Source: Bifidobacterium breve (GTDB lineage Bacteria; Actinomycetota; Acidimicrobiia; IMCC26256; PALSA-555). Taken from it: DNA of 9,359 bases. A program made the position numbers and the translations under genes. Of this stretch, positions 1 through 5,370 are shown in pieces; within the stretch, counting starts at the first letter, position 1, and each line of letters starts with the position of its first letter. The stretch spans positions 1 through 9,359 of the forward strand of contig CAMDCC010000098.1 in assembly GCA_945889545.1 (NCBI GenBank). The letters run 5' to 3'. The notes under the pieces are model-generated. The model was given only the letters and a program-made list of their open reading frames with translations. It did not search any database and was not told the origin of the DNA.

Positions 1-51
1 GTGGTCGCAGCCGAAGCGATCGTTCCGCAGATCGAGGAGGCCGGATCGTGA
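1..51 (+). CDS. 3' end of an upstream gene, unidentified
   Basis: Frame 1 is open from the window edge and ends with TGA at 49-51. Only 16 codons are visible (VVAAEAIVPQIEEAGS). The stop overlaps the GTG start of pafB in a GTGA arrangement, the usual sign of a translationally coupled upstream gene. In other actinobacteria the gene before pafB is commonly the Pup ligase pafA, but this tail is too short to recognise and does not obviously resemble the PafA C-terminus I remember. The identity is left open. Confidence 0.5.
   Translation: MVAAEAIVPQIEEAGS
34..40 (+). promoter_or_regulatory. Ribosome binding site of pafB
   Basis: GAGGAGG lies 7 bases before the GTG at 48 and supports that start. 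It sits inside the last codons of the upstream gene. Confidence 0.75.
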
Positions 52-977
52 CCGACCGGGTCGAGCGTCTCCTCAACCTCACGGCCACACTGCTCGACGC
101 GCGCCGTCCGTTGTCGCTGGAAGAGATCGCCGACCGTCTCGAACCGTCGTACCCCGAAGACAAGAGCGCACGTCGGCGCGCGTTCGAACGCGACAAGGAG
201 ACCTTGCGCGACCTCGGTATCCCGATCGCGGTGGAGATCGTCGATGGACTCGGCGGCGAGCAGGGATACCGCATCCGCCCGGAGGAGTACTACCTGCCCG
301 ACCTCGGTCTCACTCCGGAGGAGCGCGCCGCGCTCCACGTCGCCGTTACCGCCGTCCGCCTCGAAGGGGGAGCCGCGCGGGAGGGGCTGCGGAAGCTGGG
401 CGGGTTCGAGGGTGTGAGCGCCACACCGCTCGCCGAGCTCGAAGCCACGCCGGCGCTTCCAGATCTGTTCGACGCGGTGACGAAGCGGCGAGTGGTGGCC
501 TTCGACTACCGCGGGGAACGGCGCGCGTTAGAGCCGTATGGAGTGGTTCACCGGTTCGGTCACTGGTACGTGGTGGGTCGCGACCGCGATCGTGCCGCGC
601 CCCGAGCGTTTCGAGTCGATCGCATCGAGGGCACACCAACCTTTGGTGACGGTGGCAAGTTCGAGACGCCACCCGACGTCGACCCTGCCGAGTACCTGCG
701 CGCTGATCCGCTTACCTACGGCGATGAGCAGCCCGTCGAAGCGCAGGTGCTCGTCGATGCCCCACGCGCCGGCTGGGTGGTCGACGAGCTCGGCGAAGCG
801 GCCGTGTTGGAGCGACGGGACGACGGCTCCGTCGTGGTCGGGCTGTCGGTTGTGAACCGGGCCGCGTTCCGGACCTGGGTGCTCGCGCTCCTCGAGCACG
901 CCGAGGTGCTGGCCCCCGACGAGCTGCGTCAAGACGTGATCGAGTGGCTTCGAGGCCTCATGCCGGTGCCCGGTTGA
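48..977 (+). CDS. pafB: WYL-domain transcriptional regulator, PafB type
   Basis: A 309-residue DNA-binding regulator. The first ~60 residues form a winged helix-turn-helix (RVERLLNLTATLL at 4-16, then LSLEEIADRL and an arginine-rich recognition region around 41-55). The WYL domain covers about 135-200 and has the core GHWYVVGRD (171-179) and FRVDRI (188-193). A WCX-like C-terminal domain follows from about 228. The signature triad reads WYV, not WYL. In mycobacteria PafB and PafC form a heterodimer that activates the LexA/RecA-independent DNA-damage regulon, and the WYL domain is reported to sense single-stranded DNA. The assignment to PafB rests on the tandem pair with pafC and on tatA-tatC-helY downstream. 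The start GTG has an excellent ribosome binding site and overlaps the preceding stop. Family membership is certain; the in vivo role is inferred. Confidence 0.9.
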   Translation: MTDRVERLLNLTATLLDARRPLSLEEIADRLEPSYPEDKSARRRAFERDKETLRDLGIPIAVEIVDGLGGEQGYRIRPEEYYLPDLGLTPEERAALHVAVTAVRLEGGAAREGLRKLGGFEGVSATPLAELEATPALPDLFDAVTKRRVVAFDYRGERRALEPYGVVHRFGHWYVVGRDRDRAAPRAFRVDRIEGTPTFGDGGKFETPPDVDPAEYLRADPLTYGDEQPVEAQVLVDAPRAGWVVDELGEAAVLERRDDGSVVVGLSVVNRAAFRTWVLALLEHAEVLAPDELRQDVIEWLRGLMPVPG

Positions 978-1945
978 ATCGGCCGGCCCACTCCGGCCCT
1001 CGACTCGAGCGGATGCTCGCCCTCGTGCCGTGGATCCTGTCCCACCCGGGTACGACCATCACCGAGCTGGCGCGACGCTTCGAGATCGACGAACGCGAGG
1101 TCGAGCGCGATCTCGAGCTCCTCCCGATGTGTGGTCTGCCTCCGTACACCGCGGATCGGCTGATCGACGTGTGGGTGGCCGAGGACGGCGCGGTGTCAGT
1201 GCGATTGGCCGAGTACTTCGAGCGTCCGGTACGCCTGACTCCAGCCGAGGGGATCGCCTTGGTCGCGGCGGGGCACGCCTTGCTCGCGGTCCCGGGGGCA
1301 GACACGGCTGGCCCGCTCGCAACCGGACTCGACAAGCTCGAACACGCGCTCGGTGCGCGAGGCGGCGTCGCAGTGGAGGTCGGTGGTGCCGGCGCCGCGG
1401 GCGCGCTCGAACGACTGCAAGAAGCAGTCGATGGCGGGGAGCAGCTCGAGCTCGAGTACTACTCGTTCGCTCGGGATGAGATGACAACGCGAGTCGTTGA
1501 CCCTGCACGCGTGTTCCATGCGTTCGGCGAGTGGTACCTCGCGGCGTACTGCCATCGCGCCGGTGGGGACCGCCTGTTCCGCGTCGATCGCATTCGAGAG
1601 GTGCGAGTCACCGGCAAGCAGGTTGCCAAGCATGAGAGCACCGACGGTGGTGACGAAGACGATCTCGGCAGCCTCGTCTACCGCCCTGCTCCCGATGACT
1701 TGCGGGTCCGGCTCCGCCTCGCGCCCGAAGCAGCCTGGGTGGTGGAAGACATGCCGACCGAGTCGGTCACACCGCGCGCACGCGGGCGCCTCGACGTCGT
1801 ACTTCCGGTCAGTGCCGCTGGCTTCCTCGAACGATTGGTCCTCGGCCTCGGACCCGCGGCCGAGGTGTTGGGGCCACCGGAGGCCAAGGCGATCGCGGCG
1901 GACGCGGCCGCGCGCGTGTTGGCGCGCTACGAGACGTCGACATGA
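944..1945 (+). CDS. pafC: WYL-domain transcriptional regulator, PafC type
   Basis: A 333-residue partner of PafB. It has an N-terminal helix-turn-helix (RLERMLALVPWILSH from residue 20, recognition region to about 60). MCGLPPY at 62-68 followed by LIDV is the segment I associate with PafC proteins. The WYL core GEWYLAAYC is at 195-203 and FRVDRI at 212-217, and a WCX-like C-terminal domain runs from about 252 to 330. It overlaps the end of pafB, so the two are almost certainly co-translated. The start is uncertain. GTG at 944 gives a 34-bp overlap. TTG at 974 overlaps the pafB stop directly (TTGA) and would give 323 residues. Neither has a clear Shine-Dalgarno sequence, which fits coupling. 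ATG at 1013 would cut into the first helix and is unlikely. An acidic linker (DGGDEDD, 234-240) separates the WYL and C-terminal domains. Confidence 0.9.
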   Translation: MASRPHAGARLNRPAHSGPRLERMLALVPWILSHPGTTITELARRFEIDEREVERDLELLPMCGLPPYTADRLIDVWVAEDGAVSVRLAEYFERPVRLTPAEGIALVAAGHALLAVPGADTAGPLATGLDKLEHALGARGGVAVEVGGAGAAGALERLQEAVDGGEQLELEYYSFARDEMTTRVVDPARVFHAFGEWYLAAYCHRAGGDRLFRVDRIREVRVTGKQVAKHESTDGGDEDDLGSLVYRPAPDDLRVRLRLAPEAAWVVEDMPTESVTPRARGRLDVVLPVSAAGFLERLVLGLGPAAEVLGPPEAKAIAADAAARVLARYETST

Positions 1946-1955
1946 CACATGTGTC
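1944..1955. promoter_or_regulatory. 12-bp perfect palindrome at the pafC stop, candidate operator
   Basis: GACACATGTGTC reads identically on both strands. It begins inside the pafC stop codon (1943-1945) and lies 57 bases before the lepB start. Outer blocks GTCGA (1936-1940) and TCGAC (1956-1960) are also complementary, offset by three unpaired bases on the left. The shape suits a dimeric regulator, but a 12-bp palindrome is expected about twice by chance in a window this long, so only the location argues for function. Confidence 0.25.
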
Positions 1956-2000
1956 TCGACCAGGGGTCATCTCGGTCCGTGTGCGAGGATGCACGCCTGT

Positions 2001-2004
2001 GGAG
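2001..2004 (+). promoter_or_regulatory. Ribosome binding site that decides the lepB start
   Basis: GGAG stands 8 bases before GTG at 2013. The competing in-frame ATG at 1989 has its GAGG directly adjacent (1985-1988) with no spacer, so the GTG start is preferred. Confidence 0.55.
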
Positions 2005-2012
2005 CCCGGTTC

Positions 2013-2738
2013 GTGACGCCTAACGATTCCGAAACGACACGCGTGGGCGACGGGGACGAGACCGCAGAGCTCCCGACGCCGGTCGGCACTGCGACGGAGA
2101 GCACCGCGGCGCCATCGAAGTTGCGGGCTCGCCGCAGTCGCGGGCAGCGCCTCCTCATCGAATGGACGTTGCTCATCGGAGCCGCTTTGGTGATCGCACT
2201 CGTCGTCAAGTCGTTCCTGTTCCAGGCGTTCTACATCCCGTCCGAATCCATGGTGCCGACACTCAAGGTCAGCGACCGCGTGCTCGTCAACAAGCTCAGC
2301 TACGACTTCCACGATGTGAACCGCGGCGACATCATCGTGTTCGAGGCGCCGGAGTGTGTTCGCAGCCTCGAGATCAAAGACTTCGTGAAGCGGGTGATTG
2401 GGCTTCCCGGCGAGACGATCACCGCGGATGCCGACGGCACGGTGCTGGTCAACGGGCGGCGCCTGAAAGAGCCGTATCTCCCCGACGGCACGATCACAAG
2501 CATGACCGCGGGTCCTCCGAGCGACGTCTCCTGCGAAGGTTCGCCGGGGTCAGTGAGCTGTGAAGCGCCTGCGAACGGCGAGCCAGGGTGCGTGGTCCCC
2601 CCCGGGGGCGTATTGGTGCTCGGCGACAACCGAGGTTCGTCGAAGGACGGTCGGGTCTTCGGCGCGATCGATCAAGACGTCATCGTGGGCCGAGTCTTCG
2701 TGCGCATCTGGCCTCTGGGCGACATCGGCTTCTTGTAA
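2013..2738 (+). CDS. lepB: Type I signal peptidase
   Basis: A 241-residue membrane-bound serine protease that removes signal peptides from exported proteins at the outer face of the membrane. From the GTG start there is a polar, threonine-rich cytoplasmic segment of about 45 residues, then one membrane span (about 48-70). The catalytic-serine box FYIPSESMVPTL follows with Ser79 as nucleophile. The general-base box DFVKRVIGLPGE has Lys126, and the last conserved box GDNRGSSKDGR is at 204-214. All residues of the Ser/Lys dyad are present, so it should be active. The section between the lysine box and the last box (about 157-198) is lengthened and carries Cys174, Cys183 and Cys193, with Cys115 earlier. 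These face the outside and could form disulfides. It lies 67 bp after pafC and converges with the minus-strand phosphodiesterase, with only 20 bp between the stops and no clear terminator. Location beside tat genes fits export but is not proof of co-function. Confidence 0.93.
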   Translation: MTPNDSETTRVGDGDETAELPTPVGTATESTAAPSKLRARRSRGQRLLIEWTLLIGAALVIALVVKSFLFQAFYIPSESMVPTLKVSDRVLVNKLSYDFHDVNRGDIIVFEAPECVRSLEIKDFVKRVIGLPGETITADADGTVLVNGRRLKEPYLPDGTITSMTAGPPSDVSCEGSPGSVSCEAPANGEPGCVVPPGGVLVLGDNRGSSKDGRVFGAIDQDVIVGRVFVRIWPLGDIGFL

Positions 2739-2758
2739 AAATCACCCGTTTGCAGGGA

Positions 2759-3466
2759 TCAACCGTCGATCGCTGTGACCATGCGGTCGACATGGTCGCA
2801 GTAGACGGCGTCGATGCCGAACTGGGCCATGCCGCGCAGGTGACGGATCTCTTGGGTATCCCATGCGAAGGCCTTCACCTCGAAGCGGTGGAAGAGCGCG
2901 ACCAGCCCCTTCGTCCACTCCGAGTGATGCATGTTCATCGCATCGATCTGCGCGATCGCCATGTCGGCCGCATGCCGCTCGAGGGGTGTCGGCAACCGCG
3001 ACTTCGACTGTGAATGCACGAGACGCACATCGGGCGCGATCTCGCGGAGCGATCGCAGCGCCCGACGTGACGGCGAGCACAGCCACAGCTTGCTCGGGTC
3101 GCCGACAGCCCGAGCCAGGTCGATGATCTTGGGGCCGACCTCAGCATCCTTCAGGTCGATCGACAGCTCGTACTCGTGGCCTAGCTCGCGGTACAGATCA
3201 TCGAGCCTGGGCACCCCCAGCTCGGCCAGCTCCGCCGCGCTCGACCCGCCCACCGGGTACCGCCGAGGGACCACCCCGAGCCGGGTGCCCCGCACCGAGG
3301 CGTCGTGCACGAGCACCACCTGACCGTCCTCGGAGACCCAGGCGTCGGTCTCCAGGCCCCGCGCCCCGTGCTCCAGGGCATGGCGGAACGCCGGCAAGGT
3401 GTTCTCGGGGTGATGGGCTCGAGCGCCCCGATGGGCAAAGGTGATTGGGGTCACGGTGCCGGGCAT
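2759..3466 (-). CDS. Glycerophosphodiester phosphodiesterase family protein
   Basis: A 235-residue protein of the usual length for a single-domain GDPD, a TIM-barrel, metal-dependent hydrolase that splits glycerophosphodiesters into glycerol-3-phosphate and an alcohol. The family signature is intact: FAHRGA with His12 and Arg13, HPENT with Glu21 and Asn22, GLETDAW with Glu39 and Asp41, and VLVHD with the second catalytic His54. SIDLKD (102-107) supplies the later strand motif, and the C-terminal AFAWDT...GIDAVYCDH segment is typical of bacterial members. No signal peptide is visible, so it is probably cytosolic. The ATG start has no good ribosome binding site. It is the only minus-strand gene here and is divergent from the zinc-ribbon gene. 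The exact substrate cannot be read from sequence, and homologues include lysophospholipid-cleaving forms. Confidence 0.9.
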   Translation of the reverse strand: MPGTVTPITFAHRGARAHHPENTLPAFRHALEHGARGLETDAWVSEDGQVVLVHDASVRGTRLGVVPRRYPVGGSSAAELAELGVPRLDDLYRELGHEYELSIDLKDAEVGPKIIDLARAVGDPSKLWLCSPSRRALRSLREIAPDVRLVHSQSKSRLPTPLERHAADMAIAQIDAMNMHHSEWTKGLVALFHRFEVKAFAWDTQEIRHLRGMAQFGIDAVYCDHVDRMVTAIDG

Positions 3467-3479
3467 CGTAGGACGGCCC

Positions 3480-3547
3480 AGCCTTGAGAATTGGGCTGGA
3501 ATTGGGCTGGAATTGGGCTGGAATTGGGCTGGCTGACCCTCAAGGCT
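3480..3547. repeat. 9-bp inverted repeat bracketing the tandem array
   Basis: AGCCTTGAG (3480-3488) and CTCAAGGCT (3539-3547) are exact reverse complements. The left arm abuts the first 11-bp repeat, and six bases separate the last repeat from the right arm. The loop of 50 bp makes it a poor terminator, and there is no T-run. It lies in the divergent promoter region, so it could be a cruciform, a pair of protein-binding half-sites, or the edges of an inserted element. Confidence 0.6.
3489..3532. repeat. Four perfect tandem copies of an 11-bp repeat
   Basis: The unit AATTGGGCTGG occurs at 3489-3499, 3500-3510, 3511-3521 and 3522-3532 without a mismatch. The array fills the centre of the intergenic region between the divergent phosphodiesterase and zinc-ribbon genes, 22 bp from the first start codon and 41 bp from the second. 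The 11-bp period is about one DNA helical turn, so equal sites would face the same side of the helix. Its AT content is above that of the surrounding DNA. Confidence 0.9.
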
Positions 3548-3573
3548 CCCGAACGCCGTGCCGATGGAGCCTC

Positions 3574-3909
3574 ATGGCGACCATCAAAGCGGAGTGTCAC
3601 ACGTGCGGCGCAGTTCGGCTGCGGGTTGCTGACCTCACCGTGAAAATCTGCGCGGACGACGATCGCGGTGCATACCGGTTCCGGTGCCCCCGCTGTGAGC
3701 GAGCCGTCCTCCACGACGCCACGTCCGCCATCTGTGCGTTGCTCGTCTCGGTCGGCGTCGAAGAAGAGGTGTGGAGCCTCCCGGCGGAATTGCGCGAGCA
3801 GCACGACGGCCCCGCGTTCACCCCAGACGACATGCTCGACTTCCATCTCCTCCTCGACGGTGGCGACTGGGCCAACCGGCTGGCTGGAGTCGAGGACGCC
3901 TCCGCCTGA
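3574..3909 (+). CDS. Small zinc-ribbon protein, function unknown
   Basis: A 111-residue protein. Two CxxC pairs, ECHTCG (Cys8, Cys11) and FRCPRC (Cys38, Cys41), are 26 residues apart and form a treble-clef or zinc-ribbon metal site. Between them is a predicted beta segment (RLRVADLTVKICADD) and an aromatic YRFRC strand. The C-terminal half is acidic and ends in a helix-rich stretch, FTPDDMLDFHLLLDGGDW. I recall similar small actinobacterial proteins but no assigned function; protein or nucleic-acid binding is possible. ATG at 3574 is chosen because GGAG lies 4 bases upstream (3566-3569) and the metal site starts soon after. An in-frame start at 3484 would translate the tandem repeat and is not credible. 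The promoter must lie in or beside the repeat array. Confidence 0.75.
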   Translation: MATIKAECHTCGAVRLRVADLTVKICADDDRGAYRFRCPRCERAVLHDATSAICALLVSVGVEEEVWSLPAELREQHDGPAFTPDDMLDFHLLLDGGDWANRLAGVEDASA

Positions 3910-3919
3910 CGCGTCATCG

Positions 3920-3955
3920 CTGACACCCACGTTCTCACTGACGCCCACCTCCTCA
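3920..3955. repeat. Two imperfect 18-bp tandem copies
   Basis: CTGACACCCACGTTCTCA (3920-3937) and CTGACGCCCACCTCCTCA (3938-3955) agree at 15 of 18 positions, and a third partial copy starts at 3956 (CTAACAC). They lie just after the zinc-ribbon stop and before the tatA leader. No function is evident; a decayed minisatellite is the simplest reading. Confidence 0.55.
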
Positions 3956-3989
3956 CTAACACGCTGACTGGTCGGACCCGACCCGGCGG

Positions 3990-3995
3990 TACCAT
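3990..3995 (+). promoter_or_regulatory. Candidate -10 element before tatA
   Basis: TACCAT fits the actinobacterial TAnnnT -10 pattern and lies 41 bases before the tatA start. No good -35 is seen at 17 bp. The surrounding 8-mer GTACCATC recurs before the ThyX-like gene at 8258-8265. The 127-bp gap 3910-4036 also holds a small stem (GGTCG/CGACC, 3970-3983) without a T-run. Confidence 0.25.
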
Positions 3996-4023
3996 CCCGC
4001 GAGTCATTTCTTCCTCATCGCGG

Positions 4024-4030
4024 AAAGGAG
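4024..4030 (+). promoter_or_regulatory. Ribosome binding site of tatA
   Basis: AAAGGAG lies 6 bases before GTG at 4037. It is the strongest Shine-Dalgarno sequence of the tat-helY operon and fixes the tatA start. Confidence 0.8.
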
Positions 4031-4036
4031 CGTCGC

Positions 4037-4402
4037 GTGTCTCTCGGCCCAGCGGAGATCATCGTGATCTTCGTGATCGCGCTGCTTGTCTTCGGGCCGA
4101 ACCGCCTCCCTGAGGTCGGTCGCCAGGTTGGCCGTGGCGTCCGCGAGCTCCGCAAGTTCCAGCAGACGCTGAAGGCCGACCTTGACGACGTGCTCGCCGA
4201 CGACGTCTCGGATCGAGCCGAGCCGGCACCTCAGTTGCCGCCGAAGGCCACCGCCGCGCCGGCCCCGCTTCCAGCGGGAGATGCCGAGCCGACGCCGGTG
4301 GTCGACGCCGAGAGCACCCAGTCGAGCCCCGACACGCTCGACCTGAGCCCGCCGCCGCCTCCGCCGCCTCCGCCGCCTCCGCCGCTGCCCGACCCGACGT
4401 AG
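4037..4402 (+). CDS. tatA: Twin-arginine translocase pore subunit, TatA/TatB family
   Basis: A 121-residue Tat component that assembles with TatC to export folded proteins. The architecture is classical: a short N-out membrane helix (about 5-20), a hinge FGPNRLPEVGR (19-29), and an amphipathic helix (to about 50). The tail is low-complexity, rich in Pro, Ala and acidic residues. Family assignment is secure. The choice between TatA and TatB is less so: Glu7 at the start of the helix and the Gly-Pro hinge resemble TatB, whereas position next to tatC and the single copy favour TatA. It may serve both roles, as in minimal Tat systems. The C-terminus contains 12 consecutive prolines encoded by a CCGCCGCCT repeat and ends PLPDPT, an unusual tail probably disordered in the cytoplasm. 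It is the first gene of a tight operon with tatC, a small membrane protein and helY. Confidence 0.88.
   Translation: MSLGPAEIIVIFVIALLVFGPNRLPEVGRQVGRGVRELRKFQQTLKADLDDVLADDVSDRAEPAPQLPPKATAAPAPLPAGDAEPTPVVDAESTQSSPDTLDLSPPPPPPPPPPPPLPDPT
4349..4384 (+). repeat. Proline-codon repeat in the tatA tail
   Basis: Twelve successive proline codons. After one CCG, three perfect 9-bp units CCGCCGCCT (4352-4378) are followed by CCGCCG. Slippage of such a repeat would change the proline count in whole codons, without a frameshift, as long as whole triplets are gained or lost. Runs of prolines stall ribosomes unless EF-P is present, and this one ends 21 bases before the tatC start. Confidence 0.85.
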
Positions 4403-4405
4403 CGC

Positions 4406-5137
4406 ATGGCCCGCAAGAAGACCGATAACCGCATGACGGTTATCGAGCACCTGACCGAGTTGCGCCGTCGGATCATGATCTCGATCGGCGCCGTGGGCGC
4501 GACCGCGATCGTCGCGTACATCTTCGCCCCGGACGTGATCCGTTGGCTCCTCGACTTCTATACCGAAGCCGCGCCGAAGGGTACGGAAAACCACTTCATC
4601 TTTACGGGCCCGCTCGACGGCTTTGTCACGCGCCTGCGCGTCGCGACATACGGCGGCATCATCCTGGCGCTGCCGATCTGGCTCTGGCACCTCTGGCGCT
4701 TCATCACCCCTGGGCTCAACCCCAAGGAGAAGCGCTACGCAGTGCCCTTCATCTTCACCTCGACCGGCTTGTTCCTCGCCGGCGGCGTCGTCGCACTCAT
4801 CACACTCCCGCAGGCGCTGCACTTCCTGCTCACTGCGGGCGGTCAGGACCTCCAGCCGTTGCTCGCAGCCGACAAGTTCATCTCGCTCGTCACGCTGATG
4901 ATCCTGGCCTTTGGGCTGGCCTTTGAGTTTCCCGTGGTGCTCGTGTTCCTCCTCATCGCTCGGGTTCTCAAGGTGCGTCAGCTGAGCAAGTGGCGCCGTT
5001 GGGCCATTGTGGCGATCTTCGCGTTCGCCGCAGTGATCACGCCGAGTCAGGACCCCTACTCCTTGTTCTTCATGGCGGTTCCCATGCTGCTGTTCTACGA
5101 AGCAAGCATCATTATCGGAAAGGTGATGAAGCGATGA
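4406..5137 (+). CDS. tatC: Sec-independent protein translocase TatC
   Basis: A 243-residue, six-span membrane protein that binds twin-arginine signal peptides and recruits TatA. The N-terminal cytoplasmic segment carries the signature IEHLTELRRR with Glu18, the residue equivalent to the signal-binding glutamate of E. coli TatC. LWRFITPGLNPKEKR (96-110) is the conserved first cytoplasmic loop. FGLAFEFPVV (169-178) contains Glu174 in the fourth span. ITPSQDPYSLFFMAVPMLLFYE (211-232) is the conserved loop leading into the final span, and the protein ends with a basic KVMKR. All expected signatures are present, so it should be functional. It starts 3 bp after the tatA stop with no Shine-Dalgarno sequence, which implies reinitiation by ribosomes finishing tatA. 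ATG at 4433 (Met10) is an alternative start that keeps the signal-binding motif. Confidence 0.95.
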   Translation: MARKKTDNRMTVIEHLTELRRRIMISIGAVGATAIVAYIFAPDVIRWLLDFYTEAAPKGTENHFIFTGPLDGFVTRLRVATYGGIILALPIWLWHLWRFITPGLNPKEKRYAVPFIFTSTGLFLAGGVVALITLPQALHFLLTAGGQDLQPLLAADKFISLVTLMILAFGLAFEFPVVLVFLLIARVLKVRQLSKWRRWAIVAIFAFAAVITPSQDPYSLFFMAVPMLLFYEASIIIGKVMKR

Positions 5138-5370
5138 GCCCGTCCCGGCCGGCCCCACGGGGGTATCACGCGCCTCGCCGCCGACGTGAGGTGATCGTCG
5201 CAGCGATCGGCGTCGCCCTCGTGTTCGCGGTCGCCGTTGCGCTCATCTGGGTGCTCGCACCACACGAAGAGGAGTCCATCGACCCGTCGACGGTGATTCC
5301 TCCGATCGTGGCAACCACCACGACTGCACCGGCTGCGCCCAGCACGACCACGAGCACCTCGCCGGGGTGA
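5134..5370 (+). CDS. Small single-span membrane protein, unknown function
   Basis: A 78-residue protein joined to both neighbours by 4-bp overlaps: its ATG overlaps the tatC stop (ATGA) and its stop overlaps the helY start (GTGA). GGAAAGG at 5117-5123 lies 10 bases before the ATG. The N-terminus is basic and cytoplasmic (about 1-24, with RRRRE at 20-24). One hydrophobic span follows (about 25-44, IVAAIGVALVFAVAVALIWV), then an acidic patch (PHEEESIDP). The outer tail is rich in Thr, Pro, Ala and Ser (TTTTAPAAPSTTTSTSP), so it is probably exposed and perhaps O-glycosylated. It has no known domain that I recognise. The span is not a lipobox or a cleavable signal of typical form. Position suggests an accessory of the Tat complex or merely a linked passenger; neither is shown by the sequence. 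Confidence 0.78.
   Translation: MSPSRPAPRGYHAPRRRREVIVAAIGVALVFAVAVALIWVLAPHEEESIDPSTVIPPIVATTTTAPAAPSTTTSTSPG

Noticed and set aside
1193..1201. Near match (8 of 9) to the mycobacterial PafBC box TTGTCRGTG
   Set aside because: It lies deep inside pafC coding sequence, no TAnnnT follows after 8 bases, and similar partial matches (near 1807 and 2548) also fall in coding DNA, so it is chance.
1196..1948. Long minus-strand reading frame opposite pafC
   Set aside because: It is a shadow of high-GC coding DNA. The plus strand carries clear WYL-family motifs, and the minus-strand product is not recognisable.
3489..3532. CRISPR array
   Set aside because: The repeat unit is 11 bp with no spacers, and no cas genes are near.
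3451..3948. Minus-strand frame that would translate the 11-bp repeats
   Set aside because: It overlaps the zinc-ribbon gene and the start of the phosphodiesterase in conflicting frames, and the product is low-complexity.
4004..5158. 384-codon minus-strand frame across tatA-tatC
   Set aside because: It overlaps two certain Tat genes. Its poly-Arg and His/Glu-rich composition is what the complement of such genes yields.
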